Shown piece after piece: positions 1 through 8,220 of a stretch of 24,553 nucleotides of DNA. Numbering within the stretch: the first letter of the stretch is position 1; every line of letters begins with the position of its first letter. Both the position numbers and the translations under genes were made by a program. The DNA is from Clostridiales bacterium (GTDB lineage: Bacteria > Bacillota > Clostridia > Oscillospirales > Acutalibacteraceae). The stretch lies in contig JAHZIE010000024.1 in the NCBI GenBank assembly GCA_019419895.1, forward strand, positions 13,412-37,964, given 5' to 3'. The notes under the pieces are model-generated. The model saw only the letters and a program-made list of their open reading frames with translations. It did no database searches and was not told where the DNA came from.

Positions 1-2
1 GT

Positions 3-209
3 GAAATTACTCAGAATTCCATTGACAATCGTATGGAATGGGAGCTTGCCTTGACAGAATCCATGGCTGGGTTAGGCTTCCGTATTGTCAATCAGGAAAA
101 TTCTTTCGAATTATTTGACGGCCAAGGCAGTCGGCTCTATTTTGGATCCGACTGCCGCCGTGCAGCTGAGCGCGCGTTGTTAAAATTATTGTTTCCCCTT
201 AATGATTAA
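3..209 (+). CDS. C-terminal part of an unrecognised protein (cut by window edge)
   Basis: An open frame enters from the left edge and ends at TAA 207-209, giving 68 residues. It includes the stretches MEWELALTESMAGLGFRIV and RAAERALLKLLFPLND at the C-terminus. The composition looks like a real globular protein, and a rho-independent terminator follows 26 bases after the stop, which supports it being a gene end. I do not recognise the family: no catalytic motif, membrane segment or repeat is visible. The start lies outside the window. Confidence 0.6.
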   Translation, partial: EITQNSIDNRMEWELALTESMAGLGFRIVNQENSFELFDGQGSRLYFGSDCRRAAERALLKLLFPLND

Positions 210-235
210 TGAACTGCATAAATGGATGGAATGAA

Positions 236-270
236 AAACACCGGAGGAGTTATTGGCTCCCCCGGTGTTT
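236..270 (+). terminator. Rho-independent terminator after the first gene
   Basis: The arm AAACACCGGAGGAG (236-249) pairs with CTCCCCCGGTGTTT (257-270) with one mismatch around a 7-base loop, and a short T-rich stretch follows. It lies just downstream of the stop codon at 209. Confidence 0.8.
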
Positions 271-380
271 CTTATAATGTACCGAATGAAAGAAGGACTT
301 CTAAAATCAGCCCCTTCCCTCTCTCAAATTTTCACCGATAAAAAATACGGCAATCATGAAGCAGAATTCCCCCTAGGATC

Positions 381-509
381 TCATTCGTCCAAAAACTCAT
401 GGGCCATAACCAGCATTGCACTTCCTGTCCAAGTATACGCCTTGTCTCGCAAAGCTCTTCCTGTCAGTGCGTCAAAATTCTCCGCACAGCCTTCCTTCTG
501 CACTATACG
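381..509 (-). pseudogene. Relic of a GH63/glycogen-debranching-like glycosidase C-terminus
   Basis: Read on the minus strand, the frame from 509 to the TGA at 383-381 gives a coherent 42-residue peptide containing ENFDALTG, then DKAYTWTGSAMLVMAHEFL at the end. The pattern 'ENFDxLTG ... YTWTxS' is what closes the (alpha/alpha)6-barrel domain of GH63 and related MGH1-like/debranching glycosidases; this is from memory of the family, not a search. Immediately upstream the frame is broken by stops (TGA 512-510), and no intact N-terminal part is readable up to about 1020, although short glycosidase-like scraps can be glimpsed (for example FVPLYHGE near 1010). I read it as a decayed gene of which only the end is still readable. 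Confidence 0.5.
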
Positions 510-1319
510 TCAAAAGGCCCCGCTATTTCAGAGCAACCGCGGACTTAACAGCGGCGCAGAAAATCCAAAAGATGGAAAATGCCCGGTGTCCAAACCATCC
601 CCTGGTCCCTTCCGTTTCATGTTCGAAATGGTAAAAAACATCCCTCTGTCCTTCCAGGAATCCAGTGCTTCCTCAAGGACCGCCAGCGGCTCCCCATTTT
701 CCGCTGTAAGTCGGCCTGCGGCGCCATTCCCAGCCTGCCGGATCGGTTTAAAAGCTGATTATAACATGTTTCAGTTTTAAAACTGTTGGCAAGGTACCGG
801 ATTCTCTTTCTCGACCGCCCGGTCTGAAAGAAATTATAAACGCTTTGTTCCGCCATAAATTCCAGATGAATTCCCATTCCTTCCCCAGTTCCAGAAATCA
901 AAAGGGTATTGGTATCCGAAAAGGTCATACGGATTTGTCACTGGACTGTTTTTAAAAATAAAACACAAGGCTGAGACTAAACCCAGGAGGGACACGTTTC
1001 TCCATGGTAAAGGGGAACGAAACGCCCAACAAAGGGAACAAATCCGCTTACACGAACAGAACGAAGGTAAATAACCGTTTTTGAGATAAGAAAGAGCATT
1101 ACAACTGCCTTTTGTGGAAAATCAGGATTCATTTTCTTATCAGAGTTATTATAAATTAGTTTTTACCAAAATGCCAATGATAGACCAGAATTCCCATTAT
1201 CCGGGCCTTGGGAGCATAGCTTCTGACGGTCCCACCGGTTCTGTCCATATCCGTTTTAATCGGACAATTCTTTATGAATAGGCCTTAGAAAAAAAGATTA
1301 AAAATCCTACAAAAATCTC
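510..1319. other. Non-coding or decayed stretch without an intact gene
   Basis: No frame on either strand gives a convincing protein. The open frames in 253-780 (+) and 617-928 (-) have low-complexity, Ser/Pro- or Arg-rich translations without motifs. The minus-strand side of roughly 510-1020 is the likely body of the decayed glycosidase-like gene whose end is at 381-509. From 1020 to 1319 I see only AT-rich intergenic DNA leading into the tRNA-Leu promoter. Confidence 0.5.
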
Positions 1320-1348
1320 TTGACTTTTATGATCAGATGCGATATAAT
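1320..1348 (+). promoter_or_regulatory. Sigma-70-type promoter of tRNA-Leu
   Basis: TTGACT (1320-1325) and a perfect TATAAT (1343-1348) are separated by exactly 17 bases. The tRNA begins 14 bases further on, so transcription would start only a few bases before the mature 5' end. Confidence 0.85.
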
Positions 1349-1362
1349 AATTTTCGCTGAAT

Positions 1363-1445
1363 GCGAGAGTGCTGGAACTGGCAGACAGGCACGTTTGAGG
1401 TGCGTGTGCTTCGGCGTACGGGTTCAAGTCCCGTCTCTCGCACCA
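1363..1445 (+). tRNA. tRNA-Leu (anticodon GAG), CCA encoded
   Basis: The acceptor arms GCGAGAG (1363-1369) and CTCTCGC pair perfectly, followed by discriminator A (1442) and an encoded CCA (1443-1445). The anticodon loop TTGAGGT is closed by the stem CACGT/GCGTG, giving anticodon GAG. A short type-II extra arm (GC-TTCG-GC) precedes the GGTTCAAGTCC T arm. It forms a single-gene unit with its own promoter and terminator. Confidence 0.97.
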
Positions 1446-1446
1446 A

Positions 1447-1490
1447 AAAGAGTAATCATAACTAATTAGAGTTATGATTACTCTTTTTTT
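1447..1490 (+). terminator. Terminator of tRNA-Leu
   Basis: A perfect 16-base-pair stem (AAAGAGTAATCATAAC 1447-1462 with 1471-1486) around an 8-base loop, running into a T tract up to 1490. It begins immediately after the encoded CCA. Confidence 0.9.
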
Positions 1491-1691
1491 GTTTATGAAC
1501 AAGCCTTTCCTGGGTTCATGATCAACTGTATTTTTACATCTGAGATAATGTATCATACTGATGTGAACATGTAAAGCCAAGAATTATGATTCATATTATT
1601 TTATCATGATACGGAAGGCGGGGTATTAGGACTCATTGATCCTAGGGAGAATTTATTTATTGTTTGAAACATAGATTTGATTCCAGAATTC

Positions 1692-3194
1692 TCATATCCT
1701 GAACTCAAAGCCGTCCAGATGATCGTTGGAAAGATTCCCAAACATAATGCAGGCCTTTAGGGGCGGCGCGCAGTTATACAGCACCCAATGGACGAAATAG
1801 CTCCGTTCATTCTCTATGGGAAGAAGGAATGAAGCTCCCCCTTCGGCTCTGTGAAAAGAGGGCAGCATCTTTTGTCGGGAATGGTGGTTAAGCAGTCGCA
1901 TGCCATCTATATACAGCGTCATCCCTACGTCAGCGGTCACAGAAATAACGGTTTCCTCAGTTGCTCCCCTTTTTCTTTCAAGAAAGGAAAAAAGGTGCAG
2001 CGTATTGTATTCCCCCGCACAGGATGACAAATCCAAAAAAAGGCTTGAAAAGGTATGTACCTCTCCTCTTAGAGCCGCAGGACATTTTCCGGTTTTCCTA
2101 ATTTCCGCTTCAATTTCATGGATATTATAATGGTCCTCATCAAGTATCAGCCATTGAGATCTGTCAATTTCCGGGACAGCTTCCTTTGGCTCATATGGAA
2201 TATAGCCCGGATATTCTCTCTCCGGGAGTTCAACCGCCAGGCTTTGCTTCAGCTGTGCCGTCTGCTTCACCAGATCGTCCATAGTCAAAGGGACGCCTGG
2301 AATCCTGGCCACATAGTCGCTGAGCGCCAATTCATTTTTCACCTTAGAGGCCCATTTCTCCGGAATCGCCTTTTTTCCTAGGGCGATCCCCAGAAAAGCG
2401 CCGCAGGAAGCCCCGGTACAATCAGTATCACGTCCAAAGGAGATGGCAGTGAGGATAGTTTTTAGAAAATCTCCTCCTCCGTAGAGAAGGGAATGGACGA
2501 TAAAGGAAAGATTCATCACACAGTCTGTAAAATTAGAAATTCTTTGTTCCTGCCGCATCAGAAGTTCCCTTGCCCTTTCTTCCTCCATTCCACAGACATA
2601 CCGCTGGTAAACCTTTGAAGTGGTTTGATAGAGACGGCTATGATGGTCCAGCCGTCCCAGCGCGAAGCAAAGAGCTTCTTCAATATTCGAATGGACACAG
2701 GCATAAGCCTCGGCCTCCGCCATGAAAATTTCGCCCCATACACCGTTGCCCCAGTGATCCGCTTGGGCATCCTGACATGCGAAATATCCAGCCGCGTCCG
2801 GACGCCCCGCAAAAAGCAGAGCCCAAATTTCCGAACGTATGACCGCCCCCATTCCATCGGCAAAAAAATTATTGTGCCATCCGCTTGCAGGAGGTAGAAT
2901 GCCATGCTTCATATTGTGAATCGCAATACTGTATTCATCACAGCCATGCTGGATTTTGTTCAGCCATGAATCAGTGAGCTTCCTGGAAGTCAATTCGGTA
3001 CCATACCGCCTGATCGCATCCATCCAGACCAGCTGCAACTCCAAGTCATCATTGGGGACATCCCGGATAAAGATGTCCTCTTCCTTTAGGGAAACAGGAA
3101 AGGGCACCCCCTCAAAGGGCATCCCGATGGCTCCCCCCAGACACTTTCCTAACCAGCATCCCCATATTTTATCCATATATCTTTCTTGTTCCAA
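1692..3194 (-). CDS. ADP-ribosylglycohydrolase-fold protein 1 with C-terminal beta domain
   Basis: Probable hydrolase of the ADP-ribosylglycohydrolase (ARH/DraG) superfamily, cytoplasmic (no signal peptide). The ARH domain covers about residues 8-320. It shows the N-terminal motif GCWLGKCLGGAIGMPFEG (residues 12-29), NDDL at 48-51, the central FADGMGAVIRSEIWALL block, and RDTDCTGAS with Asp256 and Asp258, the C-terminal metal-binding DxD of the fold. About 135 further residues form a beta-rich tail (HTFSSLFLDLSS, MTLYIDGMRLL) that looks like a jelly-roll or carbohydrate-binding accessory domain. I chose the TTG at 3194 because AAGGAGG ends 9 bases upstream. Alternatives are ATG at 3176, or ATG at 3281, which overlaps the kinase stop as TAATG but gives a Lys/Arg-rich extension unlike the family. 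It is the last gene of the operon. The true substrate is unknown; ADP-ribosylated protein is only one possibility. Confidence 0.88.
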   Translation of the reverse strand: MEQERYMDKIWGCWLGKCLGGAIGMPFEGVPFPVSLKEEDIFIRDVPNDDLELQLVWMDAIRRYGTELTSRKLTDSWLNKIQHGCDEYSIAIHNMKHGILPPASGWHNNFFADGMGAVIRSEIWALLFAGRPDAAGYFACQDAQADHWGNGVWGEIFMAEAEAYACVHSNIEEALCFALGRLDHHSRLYQTTSKVYQRYVCGMEEERARELLMRQEQRISNFTDCVMNLSFIVHSLLYGGGDFLKTILTAISFGRDTDCTGASCGAFLGIALGKKAIPEKWASKVKNELALSDYVARIPGVPLTMDDLVKQTAQLKQSLAVELPEREYPGYIPYEPKEAVPEIDRSQWLILDEDHYNIHEIEAEIRKTGKCPAALRGEVHTFSSLFLDLSSCAGEYNTLHLFSFLERKRGATEETVISVTADVGMTLYIDGMRLLNHHSRQKMLPSFHRAEGGASFLLPIENERSYFVHWVLYNCAPPLKACIMFGNLSNDHLDGFEFRI

Positions 3195-3280
3195 TTCTTC
3201 CTTCCTCCTTATGCAATTGTCTTCCTCTCCGTCTTTTTTTGGATTATCCCGCCGTTTCCTTTTTCCCACCCCTCCCCGCA

Positions 3281-5128
3281 TTATTCTATATGTTTTTCCT
3301 TTTCCATTTCTGTTCTTTTGGGATTTGAAATCCAAATTCTTGCAACTGTATATCCATCTTGATCCCATAAATAGGTCAATCCAGCTTCTGAGCCATACAC
3401 ATAATGAAGCCGTTCATTAATATTTTTGATTCCAATACTTTCTGACTGCTCCGCCGGGGTTGGATCTTTCAGCCATCGGTTAATTTCATCCACATCCGCT
3501 TTTCGCCCATTATCCCAAACATCAATTTTCAGCATATTTCTGTTGAAAAACGTGGTAACTCGGATGTGTCCTTTCCCGGAGGCCACATCTGTTCCATGAA
3601 GAATCGCATTTTCCACCAAGGGCTGAACCACCTGTTTAGGCACTAGGCAGTTCAGTGTATTTTCATCGGCCTCACACTGGAGAACAATGGAATCCTCATA
3701 ACACGCTTTTTGTATCAGATAATATTTTTGAAGGATATCGATTTCTTTTGATAGAGGGACAAGCTCCTCCGGTTTTTTTGTATTGTATCGCATGATCTGG
3801 GAAAGAGCTACCAGAATATCCGCCACGTCCTCCCTGCCGTCGAGCATCATCAAGCAGCAGATGGTATCCAGGGTATTATAGACGAAATGAGGATTAATCT
3901 GTGCCTGAAGGGCCCGCAGTTCTGCTTTTTTCTTAGTTTCTGCGGCCTTTGTCACATTCTGTACTAGTTGTCCGATTCTTTCCACAAGGGAATTATATCC
4001 CCGGTAAAGCATACCCACCTCGTCCCTTCGCTGTAGTCCCCTTTGCAGGGGTACCAGGCTTCCGCTTTCCATATGGAAGGCAAGGGCTTTAACAGGACGG
4101 GTAATCATTTTTGAAAATACGACGATGATAAGTCCTCCAAGAAAGACGGTAATGAGTCCAAGAAATAAAATCATACGGAAACTCTGGGAATTTGATATAT
4201 ACAGATACTCTGTCGGCATTACCATGACGGCGCCCAGTTCTTCTGAAAGAGGAAGATCCGCGGCAATCCATTCCCCTTGCTCTCCGTTTTTTTCAGAGCT
4301 ATCCACTGCCCCGGGCAGTACAATCGACTCCGGAAGACTTTCATTGGCATATAGAATACGGTTTTCTCTGTTTCTGATGGCGACATAACTAGTGCCAACC
4401 GACGCATCCTGATTGAGCTGCCGCGCTATCCAGGATACATCGATCCCAACCGACAAAACCCCCAGCAGATAGGTTTCAAAGCTGTTTCCTTCCAGCACCC
4501 TGCAATAAAGAAGCTTTGACATATAAAGGCGTCCAGATTGTTCCCCACCGGAAAACCAGCAGGGGCTGCCACGGTACATGATAGCTGTTTGATACCAGGT
4601 TTCATCTGAAACCTCCCGTGCGGAATAAATCCCCCTGGTATTCTCCATAGCGTTTTCTCCATCTATTGGCCTGAGCCTCTGCGCAAATTTCCAGTTTTCA
4701 TCAATATAAAGGGCGTAGGAACAGCTAACTCCGTAAGCATCGAGAAAATGGAAGTAGCTTTCAAGGGTTTCTTCCATCCGCCGGTACTCCTCCACCGCTT
4801 CTGACACCTGCCCGTTCTTATCGTAATTTCTGAGCATCCGATAGAGGTTAGGCGCGCTCGCTTGATAGGCATAAATCTTACTATCATCACAAAGAATGGT
4901 GGACGCGGTTTCAATCTGGCTGATGATGGCCCTGAGGCTTTCGGTTTTTGTATAAATTGCATTTTGCACGGAACTCTGTACTGTCTCCTGGGTGCGATCC
5001 AGAAAAAAACGATAAAGAACCGTTGTCATGAAACTAATCAGACATAGTATGATTAAAATAAAAATCATGGCAAGCCTCGCGCTGATCCCAAAGCCACGTT
5101 TTTTCTCAATGAATTTCAATCCGGCCAC
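3281..5128 (-). CDS. YesM-type membrane sensor histidine kinase
   Basis: Partner kinase of the YesN-like regulator encoded at 8221-9270. Residues about 17-42 form the first membrane helix, followed by a ~275-residue extracellular sensor region (dCache-like by size), a second helix at about 319-340, then a HAMP linker. The His_kinase domain carries QINPHFVYNTLDT with phospho-acceptor His414. The ATPase domain shows the N box VVQPLVENAILHG (Asn507), the G1 box DVWDNG (Asp539) and SIGIKNINERL. This is the 5TM-less LytS/YesM architecture common beside carbohydrate ABC transporters. The frame starts with GTG at 5128; a TTG at 5119, five bases after AAGGTGG, is an equally good start. It is placed between the two ARH-fold genes, downstream of its regulator, so sensor and regulator are not adjacent. 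Confidence 0.93.
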   Translation of the reverse strand: MAGLKFIEKKRGFGISARLAMIFILIILCLISFMTTVLYRFFLDRTQETVQSSVQNAIYTKTESLRAIISQIETASTILCDDSKIYAYQASAPNLYRMLRNYDKNGQVSEAVEEYRRMEETLESYFHFLDAYGVSCSYALYIDENWKFAQRLRPIDGENAMENTRGIYSAREVSDETWYQTAIMYRGSPCWFSGGEQSGRLYMSKLLYCRVLEGNSFETYLLGVLSVGIDVSWIARQLNQDASVGTSYVAIRNRENRILYANESLPESIVLPGAVDSSEKNGEQGEWIAADLPLSEELGAVMVMPTEYLYISNSQSFRMILFLGLITVFLGGLIIVVFSKMITRPVKALAFHMESGSLVPLQRGLQRRDEVGMLYRGYNSLVERIGQLVQNVTKAAETKKKAELRALQAQINPHFVYNTLDTICCLMMLDGREDVADILVALSQIMRYNTKKPEELVPLSKEIDILQKYYLIQKACYEDSIVLQCEADENTLNCLVPKQVVQPLVENAILHGTDVASGKGHIRVTTFFNRNMLKIDVWDNGRKADVDEINRWLKDPTPAEQSESIGIKNINERLHYVYGSEAGLTYLWDQDGYTVARIWISNPKRTEMEKEKHIE

Positions 5129-5189
5129 CTTCTAATTACGAATCTTTGCGCGGTAAAAGTATAATTATATTTGTCAATATTTTTTCTCT

Positions 5190-6746
5190 TTATCGGGGCG
5201 CTCTGAAAATGGTCAGCCTTACCGCCCCGCTTGTATGCCTTCCCAAAATAGAAACCTCCGCAATACAGTCCACCCTTCCAGTTGAACAGTCCTCCGCCTC
5301 TATTTCGAATTCCGCCTCTCCCTTAGAGCCATAAAGTGTGTTCAAGGATACCACTACTTCCCTTGCACCTACTATTTTTACCTCGGGAGGGCAGTAAAGG
5401 GTGATTTTTGCCCAGAAAGGTTCCCGCATCGTTTCGCCGTTCACCACTGTGAATTTAATTTTTTTCCTTTGTTCCCTGGTAAAGTAGAAAGAACCGCCAT
5501 AATCCACATACATACGGAAAATGGGAAACACATGCTGCACTACATAAGGGGACATTCGGCAAAGCTCTTTAACCGGAAGGGTTTCGCGCAGATAATTGGA
5601 ATTTATCCTCCATTCATCCGCTTCCTCACAAAAAAGCGCCTTTCCCTCCTGGCAGAAAAAGATCAGGCCGCCGGGGGAAAGAATATCGCACAGTTCTACT
5701 CCAAGAAACATAGGGGCGATTCTACAAACCCTTTCGGTCAGTTCCGTGCAGGTCCGGGGCACCCAGACGCCCCAATTGGCGCGATTAATACACAGGGTCT
5801 CAATTTTATCGTTCAACGGTTCCTTCCATTTCCGGGGGAGTCCGCTGCTCCCGGACAGAATCCCAAGCAGGGCGCCCAGCGTGGCTGCGGTACAATCAGT
5901 ATCCTCTCCAAACAACACCGCCGTACACAATGATTTTCCAAAATCATACTCCCCATACAAAAGGGCCGCTATCATGAAAGCCACATTTTCCGGCGCGTCA
6001 AAGCCTTCGACGCCTATTTCCATCCCCTCACCGCCCACGGCGGGGATTCTGCTGTTGGGCAGGCCTGATATCCCAAAGGTCCCTGGCATGGCGTTATGAA
6101 GCTGTAGTCTCGCTTCTTCGGGGGCGATCCCCCTTTCATAACATTCCACCGCCATCCGGATCCCGCGGGCCGTTGCGGATTCCTCTGGAATATAAGACAG
6201 CCCTATATCAATCAGCCCGCGGATGTCGCTTTCAACAAACGCCGCGCTTTCCATGGCAGCAAAAAAAACTTCAGCAAAAACGCCTTCTCCTTCATGATCC
6301 ACAATAGCGTCCTCTCTGGCATACCGGGCGGCAATTTCGGGATGTCCCGGCGCGAGGCAGGCCCAAATCTCCGAACGGATGAAGCTACCGTTGCTTGTTT
6401 TGAGAGGATTTTCAGCCACTCCTGAAAGCGGAGGTTCCAGCCCCGCGCGGAGATTGGATTTTGCTATTCCATATTCACCCATATTGGCGGTTTCAAAGGT
6501 GAGCCAATACTCTCCCAAAATGGAAGCGGTGACACCACGGCCGAATTTTTCTACTGCCGACAGCCAGATAATCTGCAAGTCAAGATCATCATTGGCCGGA
6601 ATGCCACAAGATAAATCCTGTGTATAAAAATCCACATAATTCAGCTGCCGCTTTCCTTCAAAAGGCGCTCCAAGCACACCCCCAATATTTTTGCCTTCCC
6701 AGCATCCTTGTACTTTATCCCGATAGGTCTGATAATCAAGTTTCAT
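5190..6746 (-). CDS. ADP-ribosylglycohydrolase-fold protein 2 with C-terminal beta domain
   Basis: Second ARH/DraG-superfamily enzyme, clearly paralogous to the one at 1692-3194. Shared blocks include GCWEGKNIGGVLGAPFEG (residues 14-31), NDDLDLQIIW (52-61), FIRSEIWACLAPGHPE, YAREDAIVDHEGEGVFAEVFF and GEDTDCTAATLGALLGI with Asp282/Asp284 as the DxD metal ligands. After about residue 390 a beta-sandwich-like tail follows (FYFTREQRKKIKFTVVN, KITLYCPPEVKIVGAREVVVS), resembling an Ig-like or accessory domain. No signal peptide, so cytoplasmic. I chose ATG 6746, six bases after GGGGGGA, over the upstream in-frame TTG at 6773. It follows the PLC-like gene by 32 bases and precedes the kinase by about 60, so co-transcription is likely. 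Substrate unknown. Confidence 0.88.
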   Translation of the reverse strand: MKLDYQTYRDKVQGCWEGKNIGGVLGAPFEGKRQLNYVDFYTQDLSCGIPANDDLDLQIIWLSAVEKFGRGVTASILGEYWLTFETANMGEYGIAKSNLRAGLEPPLSGVAENPLKTSNGSFIRSEIWACLAPGHPEIAARYAREDAIVDHEGEGVFAEVFFAAMESAAFVESDIRGLIDIGLSYIPEESATARGIRMAVECYERGIAPEEARLQLHNAMPGTFGISGLPNSRIPAVGGEGMEIGVEGFDAPENVAFMIAALLYGEYDFGKSLCTAVLFGEDTDCTAATLGALLGILSGSSGLPRKWKEPLNDKIETLCINRANWGVWVPRTCTELTERVCRIAPMFLGVELCDILSPGGLIFFCQEGKALFCEEADEWRINSNYLRETLPVKELCRMSPYVVQHVFPIFRMYVDYGGSFYFTREQRKKIKFTVVNGETMREPFWAKITLYCPPEVKIVGAREVVVSLNTLYGSKGEAEFEIEAEDCSTGRVDCIAEVSILGRHTSGAVRLTIFRAPR

Positions 6747-6778
6747 CTGTAATCCCCCCGCCTGTTCTCTCAAATTTT

Positions 6779-8020
6779 TCAGCTTCCCGCCTCTGTTATA
6801 AAAATTCTAGGTTCCGCAAAGACCGGATAGACAAATTTGGTGACAGGATCCGGTTCTCTGACGTCACGCGCGTACAGGGAAAGCTCACGAGCTGTTCCCA
6901 GAGGAATGATAATTTCCTGAGGCGGCATAGTACTGTCTACCGGCCCTGAGCGATAAACTGTATTTCCATCCAGCCGGACTTCAAATATGGCAGGTGTTTC
7001 ATTAAGGAACGGAGCCGATCCCGGAGAAAAATGCTGAAGTCCTATTTTCGCGGAAAATGAAGTATATTGGCTGCCGGGAAGAGCGAAAGTGGCAAAGGAC
7101 TTCCTCACTTCACGGTAGCCTCCCGCCATCATGGGCAAAAGGCAAATTCCGGAAGTCGTTCCCTCTCCAATATCTAAAGGAATCGTTGTATCATAGGATT
7201 GCCCAGGAAGGAAATCAACCATTGGCTCATAATTAAAGATACTGTCAACCTCACAGCTGCTGGGAAGCAGCTGTGTCAGGGAAATCACTCTATCTATGTT
7301 AGGTTTTCCCTCCGTAATGGCACTGATGGTTGCCATAGCATCCGCAATCAGCCGGCAGCCCAGGAGGGCGGAACGCTTTGCCGACGCCTCTGCCTGTTCC
7401 CTGTTGTGGTGAAGGAGGCCGTCCATCAGTATAGGAATCTCCGCAATGGATTTTCTCAGTGCAATCGCCAGCTCCTCTGTCAGCCGCCAGACAAAAGTCT
7501 CCATATCTCCCAGTATTCTCGGTTCATACTCCTCCTCATAAGGGAGCGGGGAGATAACACGTTCCATAAAACCATGCATGTTATATTTTTTATCCGGCTG
7601 GGCGTACATCCAGTTGACCAGAATGGTATCCGTCGTATGGGCAGCCTGCACCGTGTCGCCGATGATATGGGAAATAATTCCCGCCGCCTTACGACCCAGT
7701 TCCCGGTTTCCCTGCCGGAAAGCGGATACCGACAGGCCGGCCTCATACCTTAGGAGAGCCGGATAACTCTCCCTGAGTTGCTGGGTATGAATAAGGGAAT
7801 GGATCGGCCGCTTTGTTCCATCCGACTGGGGCACCATAATAAGAGGTCTCCAAAGGGGATCCCAGCTGCCACTGTTGGGATCGCTTTCCCCTGCCGTGCA
7901 GAGATCGGGGTAAACGCTCGCTTCCCCCGTCCCTTCCATGTCTTCCAGCCAAACGGGATACCGTTTCCCCGCCGACAAGCAGGCCCAATTTGTCATTTGC
8001 TTATGCATATATTCAATCAT
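6779..8020 (-). CDS. Zinc phospholipase C/P1-nuclease-like enzyme with NPCBM-like C-terminal domain
   Basis: 413 residues from ATG 8020, which follows AGGAGG by 10 bases. The N-terminal ~280 residues are helical and contain HIIGDTVQAAHT, with His118, Asp122 and His128 spaced exactly as in the zinc site of phospholipase C/P1 nuclease (H-x3-D-x5-H). HGFME follows at 149-153, matching the family's downstream H-x3-E ligands. The N-terminal ligands (W/H/D/H) are not obvious to me. Residues about 295-405 read as a beta domain (YTSFSAKIGLQHF, FEVRLDGNTVYRSGPV, RELSLYARDV) of NPCBM type, a carbohydrate-binding fold. Unlike characterised members it has no signal peptide, implying a cytoplasmic phosphoesterase. 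It is coupled to the small ORF upstream by an ATGATTGA overlap. The role is inferred: removal of a phosphate ester from an imported or intermediate glycoside. Confidence 0.72.
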   Translation of the reverse strand: MIEYMHKQMTNWACLSAGKRYPVWLEDMEGTGEASVYPDLCTAGESDPNSGSWDPLWRPLIMVPQSDGTKRPIHSLIHTQQLRESYPALLRYEAGLSVSAFRQGNRELGRKAAGIISHIIGDTVQAAHTTDTILVNWMYAQPDKKYNMHGFMERVISPLPYEEEYEPRILGDMETFVWRLTEELAIALRKSIAEIPILMDGLLHHNREQAEASAKRSALLGCRLIADAMATISAITEGKPNIDRVISLTQLLPSSCEVDSIFNYEPMVDFLPGQSYDTTIPLDIGEGTTSGICLLPMMAGGYREVRKSFATFALPGSQYTSFSAKIGLQHFSPGSAPFLNETPAIFEVRLDGNTVYRSGPVDSTMPPQEIIIPLGTARELSLYARDVREPDPVTKFVYPVFAEPRIFITEAGS

Positions 8021-8213
8021 TCGGCGCCAGCCTCCTTTTCTTTTTTGCCGATTTTTCAAATTTCTGCCTCTCTCGCTTTTCTCCTGCCGAGAAAGCCCTA
8101 TACTCCTTACCGCTGACAAATAATTTCGCATCCCTAATTGCCCTCTCACAGAACTTTGCCTCACCAGCATCTATGAAGGAGAGGACTTCCGGACGGATAT
8201 ATGATTCATTCAT
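8013..8213 (-). CDS. Small charged protein (66 aa), function unknown
   Basis: ATG 8213 lies 8 bases after the regulator stop, with AAAAGG close upstream. The frame starts MNESYIRPEVLSFIDAGEAK and ends with a Lys/Arg-rich tail (KFEKSAKKKRRLAPND). Its TGA stop overlaps the ATG of the PLC-like gene within ATGATTGA, a typical translational-coupling arrangement. Together with the otherwise empty 200-base gap this argues for a real gene. The predicted protein is mostly helical and amphipathic, with no membrane helix and no motif I recognise. The alternative is that it is just the untranslated spacer between two genes. Confidence 0.45.
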   Translation of the reverse strand: MNESYIRPEVLSFIDAGEAKFCERAIRDAKLFVSGKEYRAFSAGEKRERQKFEKSAKKKRRLAPND

Positions 8214-8220
8214 GGCCTTT

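Noticed and set aside
253..780. Plus-strand open frame of 175 codons
   Set aside because: Begins inside the terminator hairpin, has no RBS, and its product is Ser/Pro-rich without motifs; the opposite strand holds the glycosidase relic.
617..928. Minus-strand open frame of 103 codons
   Set aside because: No recognisable domain and no RBS; it lies in the decayed stretch and its second half is Arg-rich and out of frame with the readable relic.
1272..1580. Minus-strand open frame of 102 codons
   Set aside because: It runs antisense through tRNA-Leu; the translated WCERRDLNP-type peptide is a well-known artefact of tRNA complements.
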